This document shows, piece after piece, positions 46,525-57,005 of a stretch of DNA of 64,000 nucleotides; within the stretch, counting starts at the first letter, position 1, and each line of letters starts with the position of its first letter. The stretch is from the NCBI GenBank assembly GCA_022828595.1, contig JAKGHH010000006.1, positions 15,930,499 through 15,994,498 of the forward strand. The letters are read 5' to 3'. The notes under the pieces are model-generated. The model saw only the letters and a program-made list of their open reading frames with translations, was not told the DNA's origin and ran no database searches. A program made the translations under genes and the position numbers. The stretch comes from Nelumbo lutea. Taxonomy: Eukaryota > Streptophyta > Magnoliopsida > Proteales > Nelumbonaceae.

Positions 46525-47140
46525 GAAACATACTTGGACTGAGTGGGCTTCCCCAAAGGAGACTTATAGTCTACCCAGTAATGACCAATGCTTTTGCCAT
46601 TAACCCAAACCATGCCCTTGCCCAATATACTTGTTAGATTAGAGCGACTGGGTTGTCTCCTTCAGAAGCGTCGAAGTTCTGGAATGAGAAATTTTCATCT
46701 TATCTGTTACCATTCGTAGCTAGATATAAGTCGTAATAAAAGAAAAAGCAAAAACATCACACCAAATTCAGTCTGATCACTGATCAGATTCCAGTAGTAG
46801 TGGTTTCACGGTATGATACCTTGTACCATGTAAGAGCATATCCACCCCCCTTGGCCTCTTTCCACGATACCTTCTCTGTTGCCTTGGAATAAAGATTTGG
46901 TTCTTTTCTCCATCCACTCCAACCTGTGGCATGCGCCAAGCTTAATCCATTGGGTAGCTGCTACTCATGGACTATGAGATATATGGTGCAGTTTAAGCTT
47001 AGAAAGTTGATGCATGATTACCTGATGTCCCCATCCATTCGCCCATAGATCAAGTGTTCTAGTGTTCAAACCTTGGACAACTACACGATGAACACCAGCA
47101 GCAAGCCTAATTCTCAAGTAGGCTCCACTATCCTTTATTC
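46525..47140 (-). pseudogene. Beta-galactosidase (GH35) C-terminal region fragment, with introns
   Basis: Three minus-strand exons. Exon A (47022 to about 47140): DSGAYLRIRLAAGVHRVVVQGLN then LDLWANGWGHQ. Exon B (46820-46923): VGVDGEKNQIF, then after a frameshift SKATEKVSW and ALTWYK. Exon C (46525-46678): NFDASEGDNPVAL, then after another shift LGKGMVWVNGKSIGHYWV. These are consecutive blocks of the non-catalytic C-terminal domains of plant BGAL enzymes, which remove galactose from cell-wall polymers. The intron at 46924-47021 has GT-AG ends. The catalytic domain is absent. Intron retention shows capture from genomic DNA by the MULE. Confidence 0.82.
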
Positions 47141-47493
47141 AGAGAGAGAGAGATCTTTACTTAAGTTCCTTGTTTAAGATAAGAAAGAAAGGAAATTGAA
47201 CATTGCAAAATATATATTACTGGGAATCCGACTGTCATTCCTAACAATTGTATGTGGTTGGTCCCAGGTTTCAGGGGTACTGGTTTCTGGAATGTAGGGC
47301 TGTCAATTGGACGGGATTTGATCCAATCCGGTCCAGTCCAACATTGGTCCTTTTACAAATGGATTGGACCAAATCTGGTCCAAACCCCATACAAACTGGA
47401 TCCAGTCCACTCCAATTGAAATGCAAATGGACAGGATTGTACCCAATCCAATCCAAATTAAATGTTTTCCTCAAAAAATGTTTTCTATACTTA

Positions 47494-47645
47494 AAAATTA
47501 ACATAAAACGATATGATTGCATTTCACACAAGTAGTTTACTGCGTCATCTGATCTGATTTGAAAGCCATTAACGTCATCTGAAAGCCATTAAAAGTCAAC
47601 ATAAAGGGATATGATTTCATTTCACACAAGCAGTTTACTGCATCA
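47494..47645. repeat. Local direct duplication in the hAT element
   Basis: AACATAAA.CGATATGATT.CATTTCACACAAG.AGTTTACTGC near 47501-47542 recurs at about 47600-47642, separated by GAAAGCCATTAA words. Confidence 0.6.
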
Positions 47646-47689
47646 TCAGCCGGTTCAGTTGTGGGTCACTACCATTAACGTCTCAGTAA

Positions 47690-48330
47690 ACCTTCTCATC
47701 TCCGTGGCTCTATAGTAATCAATTATCAGGGATGATACCAGAATCTATTGGGAATTGTACTAAATTGGAAGAACTCTATCTTACTGAGAACTAGTTAGTT
47801 GGAGTTTTTCCTAAAAACCTAAACAATCTTCAATTCCTTGCTTACTTGTATGTCAGTTCGAACAGACTTGAGGGCAAGATAAAGTTGGGGGGTTTAGGTA
47901 GTTGCAGGAATTTGCAAGTGTTGGTCTTGACTTACAATCAATTTGATGGAGAAATACCATCAGGCTTGGGCAATTGCAGTGGCTTAAGATTCTTGGCAGC
48001 TCCGGGTAATAAATTAACAGGTCAGATCCCCTCTTCTTTTGGATTACTAACTAAATTGGAGCTACTTTACCTCAATGAGAACTCTTTGTCAAGGGTAATT
48101 CCACCAGAGATTGGGACCTGTAGTTTCTTGAAGGAATTCCTCTTGCAGAAAAACCAACTCGAAGGCAAAATTCCAAGTGAGTTGGGATCTTGGAGTAAAT
48201 TAGAGGAACTTGCGTTGTTTACAAACAGATTGACTGGAGAGATTCCAATAAGCATTTGGAAGATTCCAACCCTCAAATATCTCTATGTCTAGCAAAACAA
48301 TTTGTCTGGGGAATTACCTTTAGAGATTCC
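47690..48330 (+). pseudogene. LRR receptor-like kinase ectodomain fragment (PEPR-like, LRR XI)
   Basis: About nine 24-residue plant-type leucine-rich repeats (consensus LxxLxLxxNxLxGxIPxxLGxC), starting with SNQLSGMIPESIGNCTKLEELYLTEN and including LGGLGSCRNLQVL and IPSELGSWSKLEELALFTNRLTGEIP. The wording is closest, to my knowledge, to PEPR/LRR-XI receptors. A TAG interrupts repeat 2 near 47797, and another TAG lies near 48291. Signal peptide, transmembrane segment and kinase are absent. It is cargo of the hAT element. Confidence 0.8.
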
Positions 48331-48559
48331 ATCCCTCAATGTCAGTGATGATGAGGCAGAAAAGGGCCCTAAAGCCGCAAAGGCCTTGAGGGCTCAGGTG
48401 AATGTTGAAGAAAGAGATGAGAAGACTTCAAGTTCAAGTGGGAGTAGTGAGAACAACAGTGAGAATGGGAGTGGGAGTGGGAGTAGTAGCAGTGACAATG
48501 AAGCAGGTGATGAAAATTTATTCAATTCTATCTTAAATATCAAAGTAAGGTGGGGTTAA
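48330..48559 (+). pseudogene. Ser-rich acidic fragment fused after the LRR piece, origin unknown
   Basis: The reading frame continues from the LRR part across a junction near 48330 into an unrelated low-complexity segment: VSDDEAEKGPKAAKALRAQ, then a Ser/Gly/Asn/Glu-rich run and DENLFNSILN. The change of composition suggests a second captured source joined in frame. I do not recognise the family. Confidence 0.45.
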
Positions 48560-49533
48560 CTTTTATTTAAACACCCCAAATAACAGGTCTTGAGATACAA
48601 TAAAAACAAAAATGTGCTCTACAATTGGTCAAAGGGAAAAATAGAAAAAACAAGTAAAATGTTCCTCCACGTTAGGGAGCATATTTGGATCATGCAAGAA
48701 TATTTGTGCAGGGTGCTTCAGTGATTTTTACCTACGTTTGTATGGTCTCCAAACTCCCATTAATATCTTTTCATATCTTTTATAACTCTGGCTTGTAGAA
48801 TTTGACACAGGGCAGTAGCCCACTGCAGCCAATCCCTTATATACCATCAAATGGCTGATATCTACTTCCACAGGCTCTCTAATGAGAGCAACCCTTCAGA
48901 GCTTTTTTCTATTCTATGTACTTGTCAACACATGAACTTACCTTAGAGATCAAGTGTAAGACATCATATGCATAGACTTCACTTAAAGTGAAAGAGTAAA
49001 GAGCCCAAATTGAAAAAACAAATTTAACATCTGAAAGTATAGGCATCAAAGGTCAGAATATAAACAGGAAAATCAATTATTTTAGGCAAAAAAAACTTGA
49101 AATCTAATCAGTGACGATATTTTTTTTGTTAGGTATGTTAAAAACCAAATTTATTGGTCATGGTCCAATCAGTGAAGTGGATTTTTCAATTACATATCCA
49201 ACCTAATTTATTGTCCTAAAAGAAATAGAAAGCCTAACCCAAATGATCAAAACCTAGTAATCCCAAACAATAGTTAAATATATGCAGAGGATCAGATAAC
49301 TATGAATACAATTGGGAAAATGTTCAAAATATCACAATGTATCAGTGAACCCCTCTCAACGTAACTGTCAATACATACTGAACTGAACAAACAAAAAGAA
49401 AAAATAAATAAAAAACATTTTCCTTTGGAAACTCCCATTTTTCATATCATGAGTGTCTGTCTATACAATGAATCATGCATTTGGCTTTCTAAAATAGAAA
49501 AAGAAAATAAAAGAAAAAATCTGAATAAATCTA

Positions 49534-49764
49534 TCACTCTTTTAACTGAATCATGCATTTGTCTAGAATGACTCCCATAGGTACCCACAGTAGCACTACT
49601 GACACGTTTAATGGTGTAGGCCTTGCCACCGCCCGTCCATCGTGGAAGATTAATGGCTTCGGATAATCCTTTCTCGGCAAGGATGGGGCTTCTCCTCCAC
49701 CGGAACTAAGTATACTTCCTGCAAGTGACAATGGCTCAAATGTAGGGGAGAGAGCACATGGCAT
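49534..49764 (-). pseudogene. Glycerol-3-phosphate acyltransferase (GPAT) fragment
   Basis: A minus-strand frame with [11 protein letters not shown], then RPTPL and [10 protein letters not shown], the block that precedes the first membrane-associated segment and acyltransferase motif I of plant GPAT4/6/8-type enzymes of cutin and suberin synthesis. Only some 45 residues are recognisable; the preceding [14 protein letters not shown] is unassigned. The catalytic HX4D motif is not present. It lies inside the hAT element, opposite in strand to the LRR fragment. Confidence 0.6.
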
Positions 49765-50194
49765 CAGGCATGGTGAAATAACAAAATCAGGTGATCAAAA
49801 GAAATACCACTGTCCGCCGTTGAGACTGAGGATGGACCGATGGAGGTGCAGAGGTGTTGAACCCTAGCTTTCGAAAGCTTCCACACTTCATGCTTCAAAG
49901 TTCAAACGAAAATGAACATTAAACGGACCATTCGAACTAGTGGCTTGGTCTACTTTTAGTCCATTCTATGAATGTACTGACTATTCATGTTCGGACTAGT
50001 CCGCGCCCATATCATTTTTAGGACCGTCCAGTCTGTCCACATCACTTCTGATTCGGACGGTGTCCAACCCGAAACCGGTCCATTGACACCCCTACTGGAA
50101 TGTGAAAGCCTTTTCAATATGGCTGCCATGTTTAGATCCTGAAATCCGAAACAAGGAAAAGCAAATTGTAAGTTGTCTGTTCTTCATTTGCAAG

Positions 50195-50315
50195 GAAACG
50201 AAAACAGAGAAAAAACAAAGAAAATCGGAAAAAAGAAAGAAGAGGAGAGAAAGGGGAAGGGGAAGAAGAGAGATTGGGGGAGAGAGAAAGAGAGAGAGAG
50301 AGAGAGGGAGGACTT
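50195..50315. repeat. GA-rich microsatellite region
   Basis: GAAAAAAGAAAGAAG and GAGA runs with an exact GA array at about 50280-50310, in the right arm of the Pack-MULE. Confidence 0.7.
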
Positions 50316-50541
50316 CAACGGAAGTTCGCCACCGCTGCTATTCGTGTATCGTAAGGTTACTTAATAATCATTATAAAGTGGGGATTAAAAAATATTGTAA
50401 TGGCAGATTTTAACGAAAAGCTAACGGAAAGGGGTTTTTGTCTCACAGTCATAGGGGTCTTTGTTGCAAAACAAATTACAGGGGGTCTTTGTCACAAACC
50501 CCATAGTACAAGGGGGTCTTTGTAATTTACCCTTAATAAAA

Positions 50542-50743
50542 ATATCGTGTCTAATTTTTTTTATATTTTTGTAATTTTCTATATTCTTATTTAAAATTTT
50601 TATTATCTGACTATGACATCATGGGTTAACCAGTTTGATTCAAATGGTTGAATTGCTTAGTATCACTTGGATAAAGAGTGGTTTTGTTTTTGCGTAAGTT
50701 TTAAAATATATGGGTTCATATTGTTAAAAGTATTGGGCATAGA
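50542..50743. other. AT-rich spacer, nothing recognised
   Basis: Between the Pack-MULE duplication and the next MITE duplication. Confidence 0.4.
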
Positions 50744-50930
50744 TTTAATTAGGGGTGAGCATTTGGTTTATTCGGTTAAAAACCGAACCGAATAAACTAA
50801 AATTTAAAAAACCGAATCGAAACCGAATTTTACAAAAACTGAAATAACCAAAACCGAAATTTTTAGTTCGATTTTTTGTTATTTTGGTTAAAATCGAATT
50901 TTAATAATATATTATATATTATATGTATAT

Positions 50931-51760
50931 TGATGTAGCGCGATCCAGACACTCCTAGCTTACCGCTGACTGGCTCCTTGCTAGCAACGAGCGGGACCTG
51001 AGAAGATGAAAGGAAGGATTCTCGGGGGTTTACCTGGTGGGAATACTCCGATGCTTAAGTTAGTACTATGTATGGGAAGTGAAAGGAAAAACAAAGGCTA
51101 AGAGTGGAGGTCGCGTAGTTTTCCTCTACTCAAGAGATTTTTTGGTCCTTTTTCCGAAGAAGTTTTTCCTCTGCCCTGAGGGCTTTTATAGGGGCACACC
51201 TTGGGGGATCGGACATAACCGCCACTAGACCCCCTGCCATAGCCGTTACCTGCCAGGGCTGCGCAGGTGGCCGTTGTGATGTACTCCTTACCCGGGCGAG
51301 TGACACGTCTCCAAAGTGACAGGGACACCTCCGCCCACTAAGAGACGTGGGTGCAGACTGTCGAAAGGACAGGGACTGCGTCGTCAGTGAGGGATATGGT
51401 GCAGTCTGATTGGTACGGCCTATCAGATAGAAGCTTCCTGTGGAATGCTCGTGCGGCCCACTCCCGATCTACTTTGCAGCAAGCTCAGAATACTTCGGGA
51501 GTACCCTTAGTAGAATTAGTCCTCATGATGGTTTGTCTGCTTGGGAGTTCGGGCAAGCTGGTTTTCTTAACTTGCGAGCTGAAGTTGCCTCGGAATATCC
51601 CTTTGGAGGTAGCTCGGGGAACCCGGAGCTTGCATTGTGGCGAGCTGCTTTATGGGCCCGTTACTTAGCTGTATCGGGCCACAATGCTGAGTTGTCGCTT
51701 ACGTCGGGTCAATGTCCACATGTCGCCATTTCATAGATCAGGTCAAATCACCCTTCATCA
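50931..51760 (-). repeat. Tat 3' LTR, full length
   Basis: 830 bp. On the minus strand it begins TGATGAAGGG and ends CTACATCA, giving TGATG...CATCA terminal inversion. It is preceded by the purine tract AAGGAGTGGGGGGCAAT (51761-51777). The first 734 bp on the plus strand pair with the truncated 5' LTR. Confidence 0.85.
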
Positions 51761-51777
51761 ATTGCCCCCCACTCCTT
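51761..51777 (-). promoter_or_regulatory. Tat polypurine tract
   Basis: Minus-strand AAGGAGTGGGGGGCAAT immediately before the LTR start TGATGAAGGG. Confidence 0.8.
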
Positions 51778-52090
51778 GGGCTAAGGGTATTGCCTTAGCG
51801 TGGGGAGTTTATGAAGCGCGATGGGCGCATTTGACCAAAATTCTAACTTGATTGACTACCCTCATTAAATGCATTCACGGGAATCAAGAGATCTTTTGTC
51901 TTCCCTGACTTTTTGAATTCTGAAAACGTGCTGAGGTGGCCTTTAATCCCAAACGTCTTGTGGCTGCGACTACCTCAATCGTGGAAGATGTGCTGCCAAT
52001 CGCCTTCGGTTTTCAAAAGGTGTGCGGTCAGGAAATCTGCGGACCGTTGGATCTGCTTTGATCCGGGCTATCAGTTTGAGAGGGCGGGGG

Positions 52091-52100
52091 CTATAAATAG
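52091..52100 (+). promoter_or_regulatory. TATA box for the antisense gene
   Basis: CTATAAATAG on the plus strand in GC-rich DNA, 134 bp before the ATG at 52234 and outside the LTR. Spacing fits an independent promoter. Confidence 0.55.
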
Positions 52101-52233
52101 GGGCCCCCCTCGGGCCCTACCTTCCTCCACGCCATCCTTTGGATCCTGAGGTCGCATACTTCGCCTAGCTTAGTCGAGTTCCTTAGTCTGCTTCGTTCCG
52201 TCTTACTATAGTGAGTCCCAATCGCCGTTAGCC

Positions 52234-54055
52234 ATGTCTGGGTACCCACGTCATGTCTATCACAGGGGCGGTAGGCAGGATGATGATGCTCCCTCGAGCT
52301 CAGGGGGAGCCTGGGAGCGTATCCCGGAGGCTCGGGAAGCCTCTGGCGATACAACATCTACTTCTAGGGGAAGGGAGCCTGATACCTTTGGCCCTTCCTT
52401 AATGACAGTGGAGAGACTCATGTCTCTGATCTGCTACTTTTGTCTCCCAGGGGACCTGGTTTACAGCCTCCCTACTGGCAACTTCCCTTGGGAGCATGGT
52501 CCCAATGACATAGTAATCTTTCAAGAACAGCTCGAGGCTGGCTTGCGTCTCCCCCTGCACCCCTTGATAGTGGAGGTGCTAAATCATTTTAACATCACCA
52601 TTGACCAACTTCATCCCAACGCCATTCAAAACATGGTTGGGACTATATCTTTGTGTTACGAGTACTGTCTTCCTTTAGATCTTGATATTTTTGCTTCTAT
52701 CATTTGTATAAAGAATGCTGCTCCTGGGGTTCCTCCGGAGATGTGCTTTTATTACCTCTCCCCCGTCGCGACTATAAGCTCTTATACGAGTTGCCGAATA
52801 AGATTCCCGCCTGGAAGCGGGACTACTTTGTGGTCCATAACCCCGAGGGGTGGCCCTTTCCCACTACTTGGAAGGGCGCTATCCAGGACCCCGGGGTTGA
52901 GCTGGACCCTGAGACTCGGAAAATGATGTTGTCTTGGGCGTTGGTAGGCTTCCATTGCTCAGACTACTTAGCCAATGAGAAGCTCGTGCAAGCAGGCTTG
53001 AGCCCGGGTAGGTCGGTTTTTTAGGTCGCGTAGTGCCTTGCGACTTGTGTACACATGCATTTTGTTTATTATCGGACTAATACCTTGTGGTCTTGTGGCA
53101 ACCATCATGTCTAGTGCTGATTCGCGCTGCCTTCTCTCGGGCAGCCAGAGACGCCAAGTGAAGAGGACGCGCCCCGACCGAACCCTGCCTTCGGGAAGCA
53201 CTGAGTTCAGGTCCACCGAGTTGGTCCTTCCCTCTCCTTCGCCCGAGGTTCCAATGCCCCCCCCCTGAGAGGACTAGTGGGACTAACCCTGGGGGAAGCG
53301 AACTCCCCTAGTCAGGGGAGGTATCCTTCAGCCCCGTCCTTACCCTCGATTCCCAGTGGGAAACTGGGAAGGGGTAAATGATTATCTAGTAGCTCGCTGG
53401 AGGAGCCGGAAAGCAGTTACCAATGATACAATCGCTCAGTGGGGAAACATGGAGCCCGGGGATTTATCTGCGTTCGCCTCTGCTCACTGTATGGTGGTAA
53501 GTGACCTTTTTCCCTCTTCTCTCACTTTGCCCTTTCCTGTTGTCTTCTGATCTTTCTTTTTTTGCCGATAGGTAAATTCTGCCATTCATGCCATGGCTCT
53601 CCAGACACACATCCATCGTGTTGACGCTCTCGACCAGCGTGCTACCAACCAAAAGCTCCAAGTCGACCTCGACCGGATCCAGGGCGAGCTCCATCATACC
53701 CGCAAGGGGAGCGAGTCTCAGGAGCTGCTCGTCCATGACCAGGAAGCTCAAATCGCTCGGCTTACTGAAGAGAGCACACGCTACAGGGAGGAGTCATCGA
53801 GGATGGCGGGGGAGAGGGAGTTTCTCAGGCAACGGTCTGGGATTTTAAAGACTCCCAAGAATTTCATGACCTCCAGGTGGAGTATGGTTCGGGTTCATAC
53901 CATTCAGGGTTTAAGCTCTGCTGGTGGCTAGTTCAGAAGAAGTTCTACAGGCTCAACCTCAACGGCATTACTATGAAGGGTCTGTCTCCTGAGACAGCGG
54001 ACCAGGCGGATGAAGAGGAGCCTGATTCTCCGGAGGATGAGGAGGCGGATTCTTG
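52234..54055 (+). pseudogene. Antisense ORF of Tat element (putative gypsy-type transposon protein, PF04195-like)
   Basis: Encoded opposite to gag-pol. Exon 1 from ATG 52234: a polar N-terminus, then the core domain with LRLPLHPLIVEVLNHFNITIDQLHPNAIQNMVG. A single-base change in the C-run near 52757-52763 shifts the frame; the domain continues in the next frame (LPNKIPAWKRDYFVVHN, WPFPTTW). Intron candidates: GT at 53008 to AG near 53114, and GTAAGT near 53497 to TAG near 53570. The next exons are low-complexity and then form a coiled coil (MALQTHIHRVDALDQRA..., 53593-53850). Such antisense genes are described in Tat elements; their function is unknown. An additional stop at 53266 also breaks it. 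Confidence 0.75.
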
Positions 54056-54860
54056 AGGTGGCGTTTCTCTGGGCTTCTGTGGCTTCCGGGTGCCATAAAC
54101 CCGGTCTTTCACAAGTTGTTAGTTGGGCGGTTGTGCCTTATGATGATGGAACCTTTTCCGAGCTGTTTATCTTGGTTATTGCACTTGTCATTTTTTTTTG
54201 AATGAAAGTTTCTCCCTTCTTCTGAGTATGATGGACTTCCTTTGTATTTACTAAAGCAATCTCATCACTTGAACTGTTAAAGTTACATACTTGAAGTAGG
54301 GCTCTTTGGTAGGCGTTATCCCGATTTGTCACATTTAAGGCCTCTATGTTATATCACAGAGTGATTACAACGTATGCCCGAGCTAAGCATTGGTTGGCTA
54401 TTTCTCAGTTCGACCAACGTATCGGGATGAACTATGCTTCACGGGGTTTAAACCCGAGCTACTTATGCTTTTAATATTTCATACCTTGCCTTTGCCACTA
54501 AAGTGTCTTTTCTTCATGCTGAGGTCTTTGTTAGCTCGGTGTTTTGGCCCTTAGGCTTTGGGAGGGACCCGTAGTCCGCTCTTGGATTTCTCCCAAGCCG
54601 AAGTGGCGACTGGGGTCTTCTTATGCTGAGGTCACATTAGCTCGGTATTCTGGCCCTTAGACTTTGGAAGGGACGCGTGGTCCGCTTGATTTTTACAGGT
54701 AATATTGCCTTAGGTTGACAATATTCCATGCTCGAGGTACTTGTTTCCCTTCGAGGGTCTTGAGCTCATATGCTCCTTCCCCGAGCACTCGTTTCACTCT
54801 GTAAGGACCTTCCCAGTTGGACTTGAGCTTGCCAGCATCGGGCTCAGGCACCATAACTTT
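54056..54860. other. Tat non-coding spacer
   Basis: Between the antisense gene and the end of pol. It has repeated GAGGTC..TTAGCTCGGT.TT.TGGCCCTTAG.CTTTGG phrases at about 54520-54570 and 54629-54670, a diverged direct duplication of about 110-bp period. Confidence 0.5.
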
Positions 54861-54890
54861 ACGAAGGGCCGGGTCGCCAACACGGAGGTT

Positions 54891-55680
54891 TCACCTCTTG
54901 ACCCTGGCGTTATAGTACCGAGCTACCCTCTGCTGGTAGGCTGCGGTCCTAATGTACGCGAGGTCCCTCACTTCGTCGAGTAGGTCGAGGTTGGTACGTA
55001 GCTCATCTTCATTTGTTTGCTCGTTGTATGCTTCCAGGCGCAACGTAGGTACTTCGATCTCTGTGAGAATCATTGCTTCAGTGCCGTAGGTGAGATTGAA
55101 GGGTGTTTCTCCCGTGGCGGTCTTCTTCATGGTTTGGTACGCTCATAAGACACTGGGTAGTTCATCTACCCACAATCCTTTAGCTCGGTCTAGCCATGCC
55201 TTTAGTCCGTGGAGGATGGCTCTGTTCATGACTTCTGCCTAACCGTTTGCTTGAGGGTGTGTGACTGAAGTAAAGTTCTGTTGGATCCTCATGTCTCTAC
55301 ACCAATCTTGAAATTTGATGTCCTTGAACTGTTTGCTATTGTCGAAAATCAATACCCGAGGTAGTCCGAAACGGCATACGATGTTCTTCCAAAAGAAGTT
55401 TTGGACATTTCGGGCTGTGATCGTCACGAGGGGCTCGACTTCTACCCACTTGGTAAAATAGTCCACTGCCACTACTAAGAACTTTCTTCCACCCGTTGTT
55501 GGCGGGAATGGCCTGAGTAGATCGATGCCCCACTGCACAAAGGGCCACGGGCTGGTGAGGTATGTGAGGTCGGTAGTGGGTTGGTGGTGAATATTGACAT
55601 GTCTCTGGCATTTGTCACATTTTCTGACGAGCTCAATAGCGTATGCCTTCATTGTTGGCCAATAGTACCCTTATCGAAGG
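54891..55680 (-). pseudogene. Tat integrase
   Basis: Zinc-binding part CDKCQRH (near 55620), catalytic core with WGIDLLRPFP (first Asp) and FDNSKQF (second Asp, usual form DNGxQF), THPQANG before the Glu region, and the downstream ETPFNLTYGTEA block at 55080-55110. In-frame stops are TAG at 55239-55241 (expected Gln after NG) and TGA at 55143-55145 (expected Trp). Integrase would insert the DNA copy; this one cannot be made full length. Confidence 0.88.
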
Positions 55681-55766
55681 GCCTTTTGGGCAAGGGCCCT
55701 GGCCCCCAAGTGTGCACCACACAGACCCTCATGGATGTCATGGAGTACGAGCTTGGCTTCGGTAGG

Positions 55767-56768
55767 TCACAAGCAGTGCAAGTAGGGGAGCGTGTAAGAT
55801 CTCCGATATAGTTGTTCGTCTATCATGACGCATTTGGCTGCCTGGCGCTGCACCCTTCTAGTTGCATTGCGGTCTGCAGGGAGGGTCCTGTGTAGTAAGA
55901 AGTTCGCGAGCGGGTCAATCCAGCTTGGCAATGCTTGAACGACGGGAGCGACCTCCTCTGCCCCCTTGAGAATGCTAGGCCGAGGCAAGTCCTCTATGTA
56001 CACGGTTCTCATAGTGATGTCGCTGGTGCTGGCTAGACTAGACAGGGTGTCGGCCTCGGCGTTCTCTGATCTAGGGATTTGTCTAATAAAGTGTGACTGG
56101 AAGTTGAGCAGGGCCTCTCTAACTTTGGCTAAGTAGGCGATCATGGCTGGCTCGCGAGCTTCGTACTCGCCGGTGACCTGGTTGACCACAAGCTGGGAGT
56201 CGTTGCAGATAACGATGTGCTTGGCTTTTACTTCTCTGGCTAGAGCTAGTCCAGCTATCAACGCCTCGTATTCTGCTTCATTGTTGGATGCCTCGAACTC
56301 GAAGCGTAGCGCGTACTCCAGTTTTATGCCGCTTGGGCCGTGTAGAACTATTCCGGCACCGCTGCCCTGTTGGTTCGAGGAGCCATCTACGTGAAGGATC
56401 CAGGGCTCCTCATCCCAGCTCGCGGTTGGCCGAGCTAGGAGAGGTGCCACACTAGCTACTACTTCACGGGGTTCGGACTCGACCGATCCGGGATCTCCAG
56501 GCTCACTCGAGGTGGGAGCCTCGCGCTCAACCGGACTAGGAACTTCGGAGATGAATGTGCATTCGACTATGAAATCTACTAAGGCTTGGGCCTTAATGGC
56601 AGTTCGTGCCTTGTACTGGAGGTCGTACTCACTGAGCTCAATGGCCCACTTCGTCAACCGACCAGAGACCTCGGGCTTAAGCAAGACTTGCCTCAGAGGT
56701 TTGTCGGTAAGGACGATAACAGTATGAGCTTGGAAGTACGGGCAGAGCTTCTGAGCTGCAATTATCAA
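55767..56768 (-). pseudogene. Tat reverse-transcriptase end and RNase H (two RNase H-like parts)
   Basis: A 333-residue open stretch. The start (VIVLTDKPLRQVLLKPEVSGRL, KWAIELSEYDLQY) is the degraded RNase H following the reverse transcriptase. The second, complete RNase H has HVDGSSN (Asp), NNEAEYEALIAGL (Glu), NDSQLVVNQV (Asp) and ENAEADTLSSLA (Asp), keeping all catalytic residues. A duplicated RNase H of this type is a hallmark of Tat elements. Stops lie just before 56768 and after 55767. Confidence 0.9.
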
Positions 56769-57005
56769 TGCGTATGCTAGCTTCTCAATCTCCGAGTATC
56801 TCGTTTCTGCTCCCTACATTACTTTACTAACATAATAGATGGGTCGTTGGACCCGATCTCCTTCCTTTATTAGTACCAAACTGACCACTTCATCGCTCGT
56901 TGAGAGGTACAACTCTAAAACGTTGCCCTCCTCGGGCCGGATTAAGATTGGCACACTAGAGAGGTAATTCTTGAGCTTGTCAAATGCGAGCTGACAGTCT
57001 CGGGT

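Larger units (their letters stand above)
47295..50094. mobile_element. hAT-type element carrying several gene fragments (Pack-hAT-like)
   Basis: Ends TAGGGCTGTCAATTGGAC on the left and, read inward from the right, TAGGGGTGTCAATGGAC. The exact 8-bp target duplication CTGGAATG lies at 47287-47294 and 50095-50102. It is 2.8 kb, much longer than the other hAT MITEs in the window, because it holds host-like sequence: an LRR receptor-kinase fragment, a Ser-rich acidic fragment and a GPAT fragment. No transposase was found. It is inserted in the Pack-MULE at 46131-50532. Confidence 0.85.
46131..50532. mobile_element. Pack-MULE (Mutator-like element) carrying beta-galactosidase pieces
   Basis: Terminal inverted repeats of about 110 bp. 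Both ends read inward GGGTAAATTACAAAGA, then CTATGGGGT(C/T)TGTGACA and ACAAAGACCCCC words. The exact 9-bp target duplication TTAATAAAA lies at 46122-46130 and 50533-50541, diagnostic of Mutator-like elements. No MURA transposase was seen. Cargo: beta-galactosidase exons on the minus strand (46525-47140). A hAT-type element at 47295-50094 later inserted into it. Without that insertion and its duplication the MULE would be about 1.6 kb. Confidence 0.9.
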
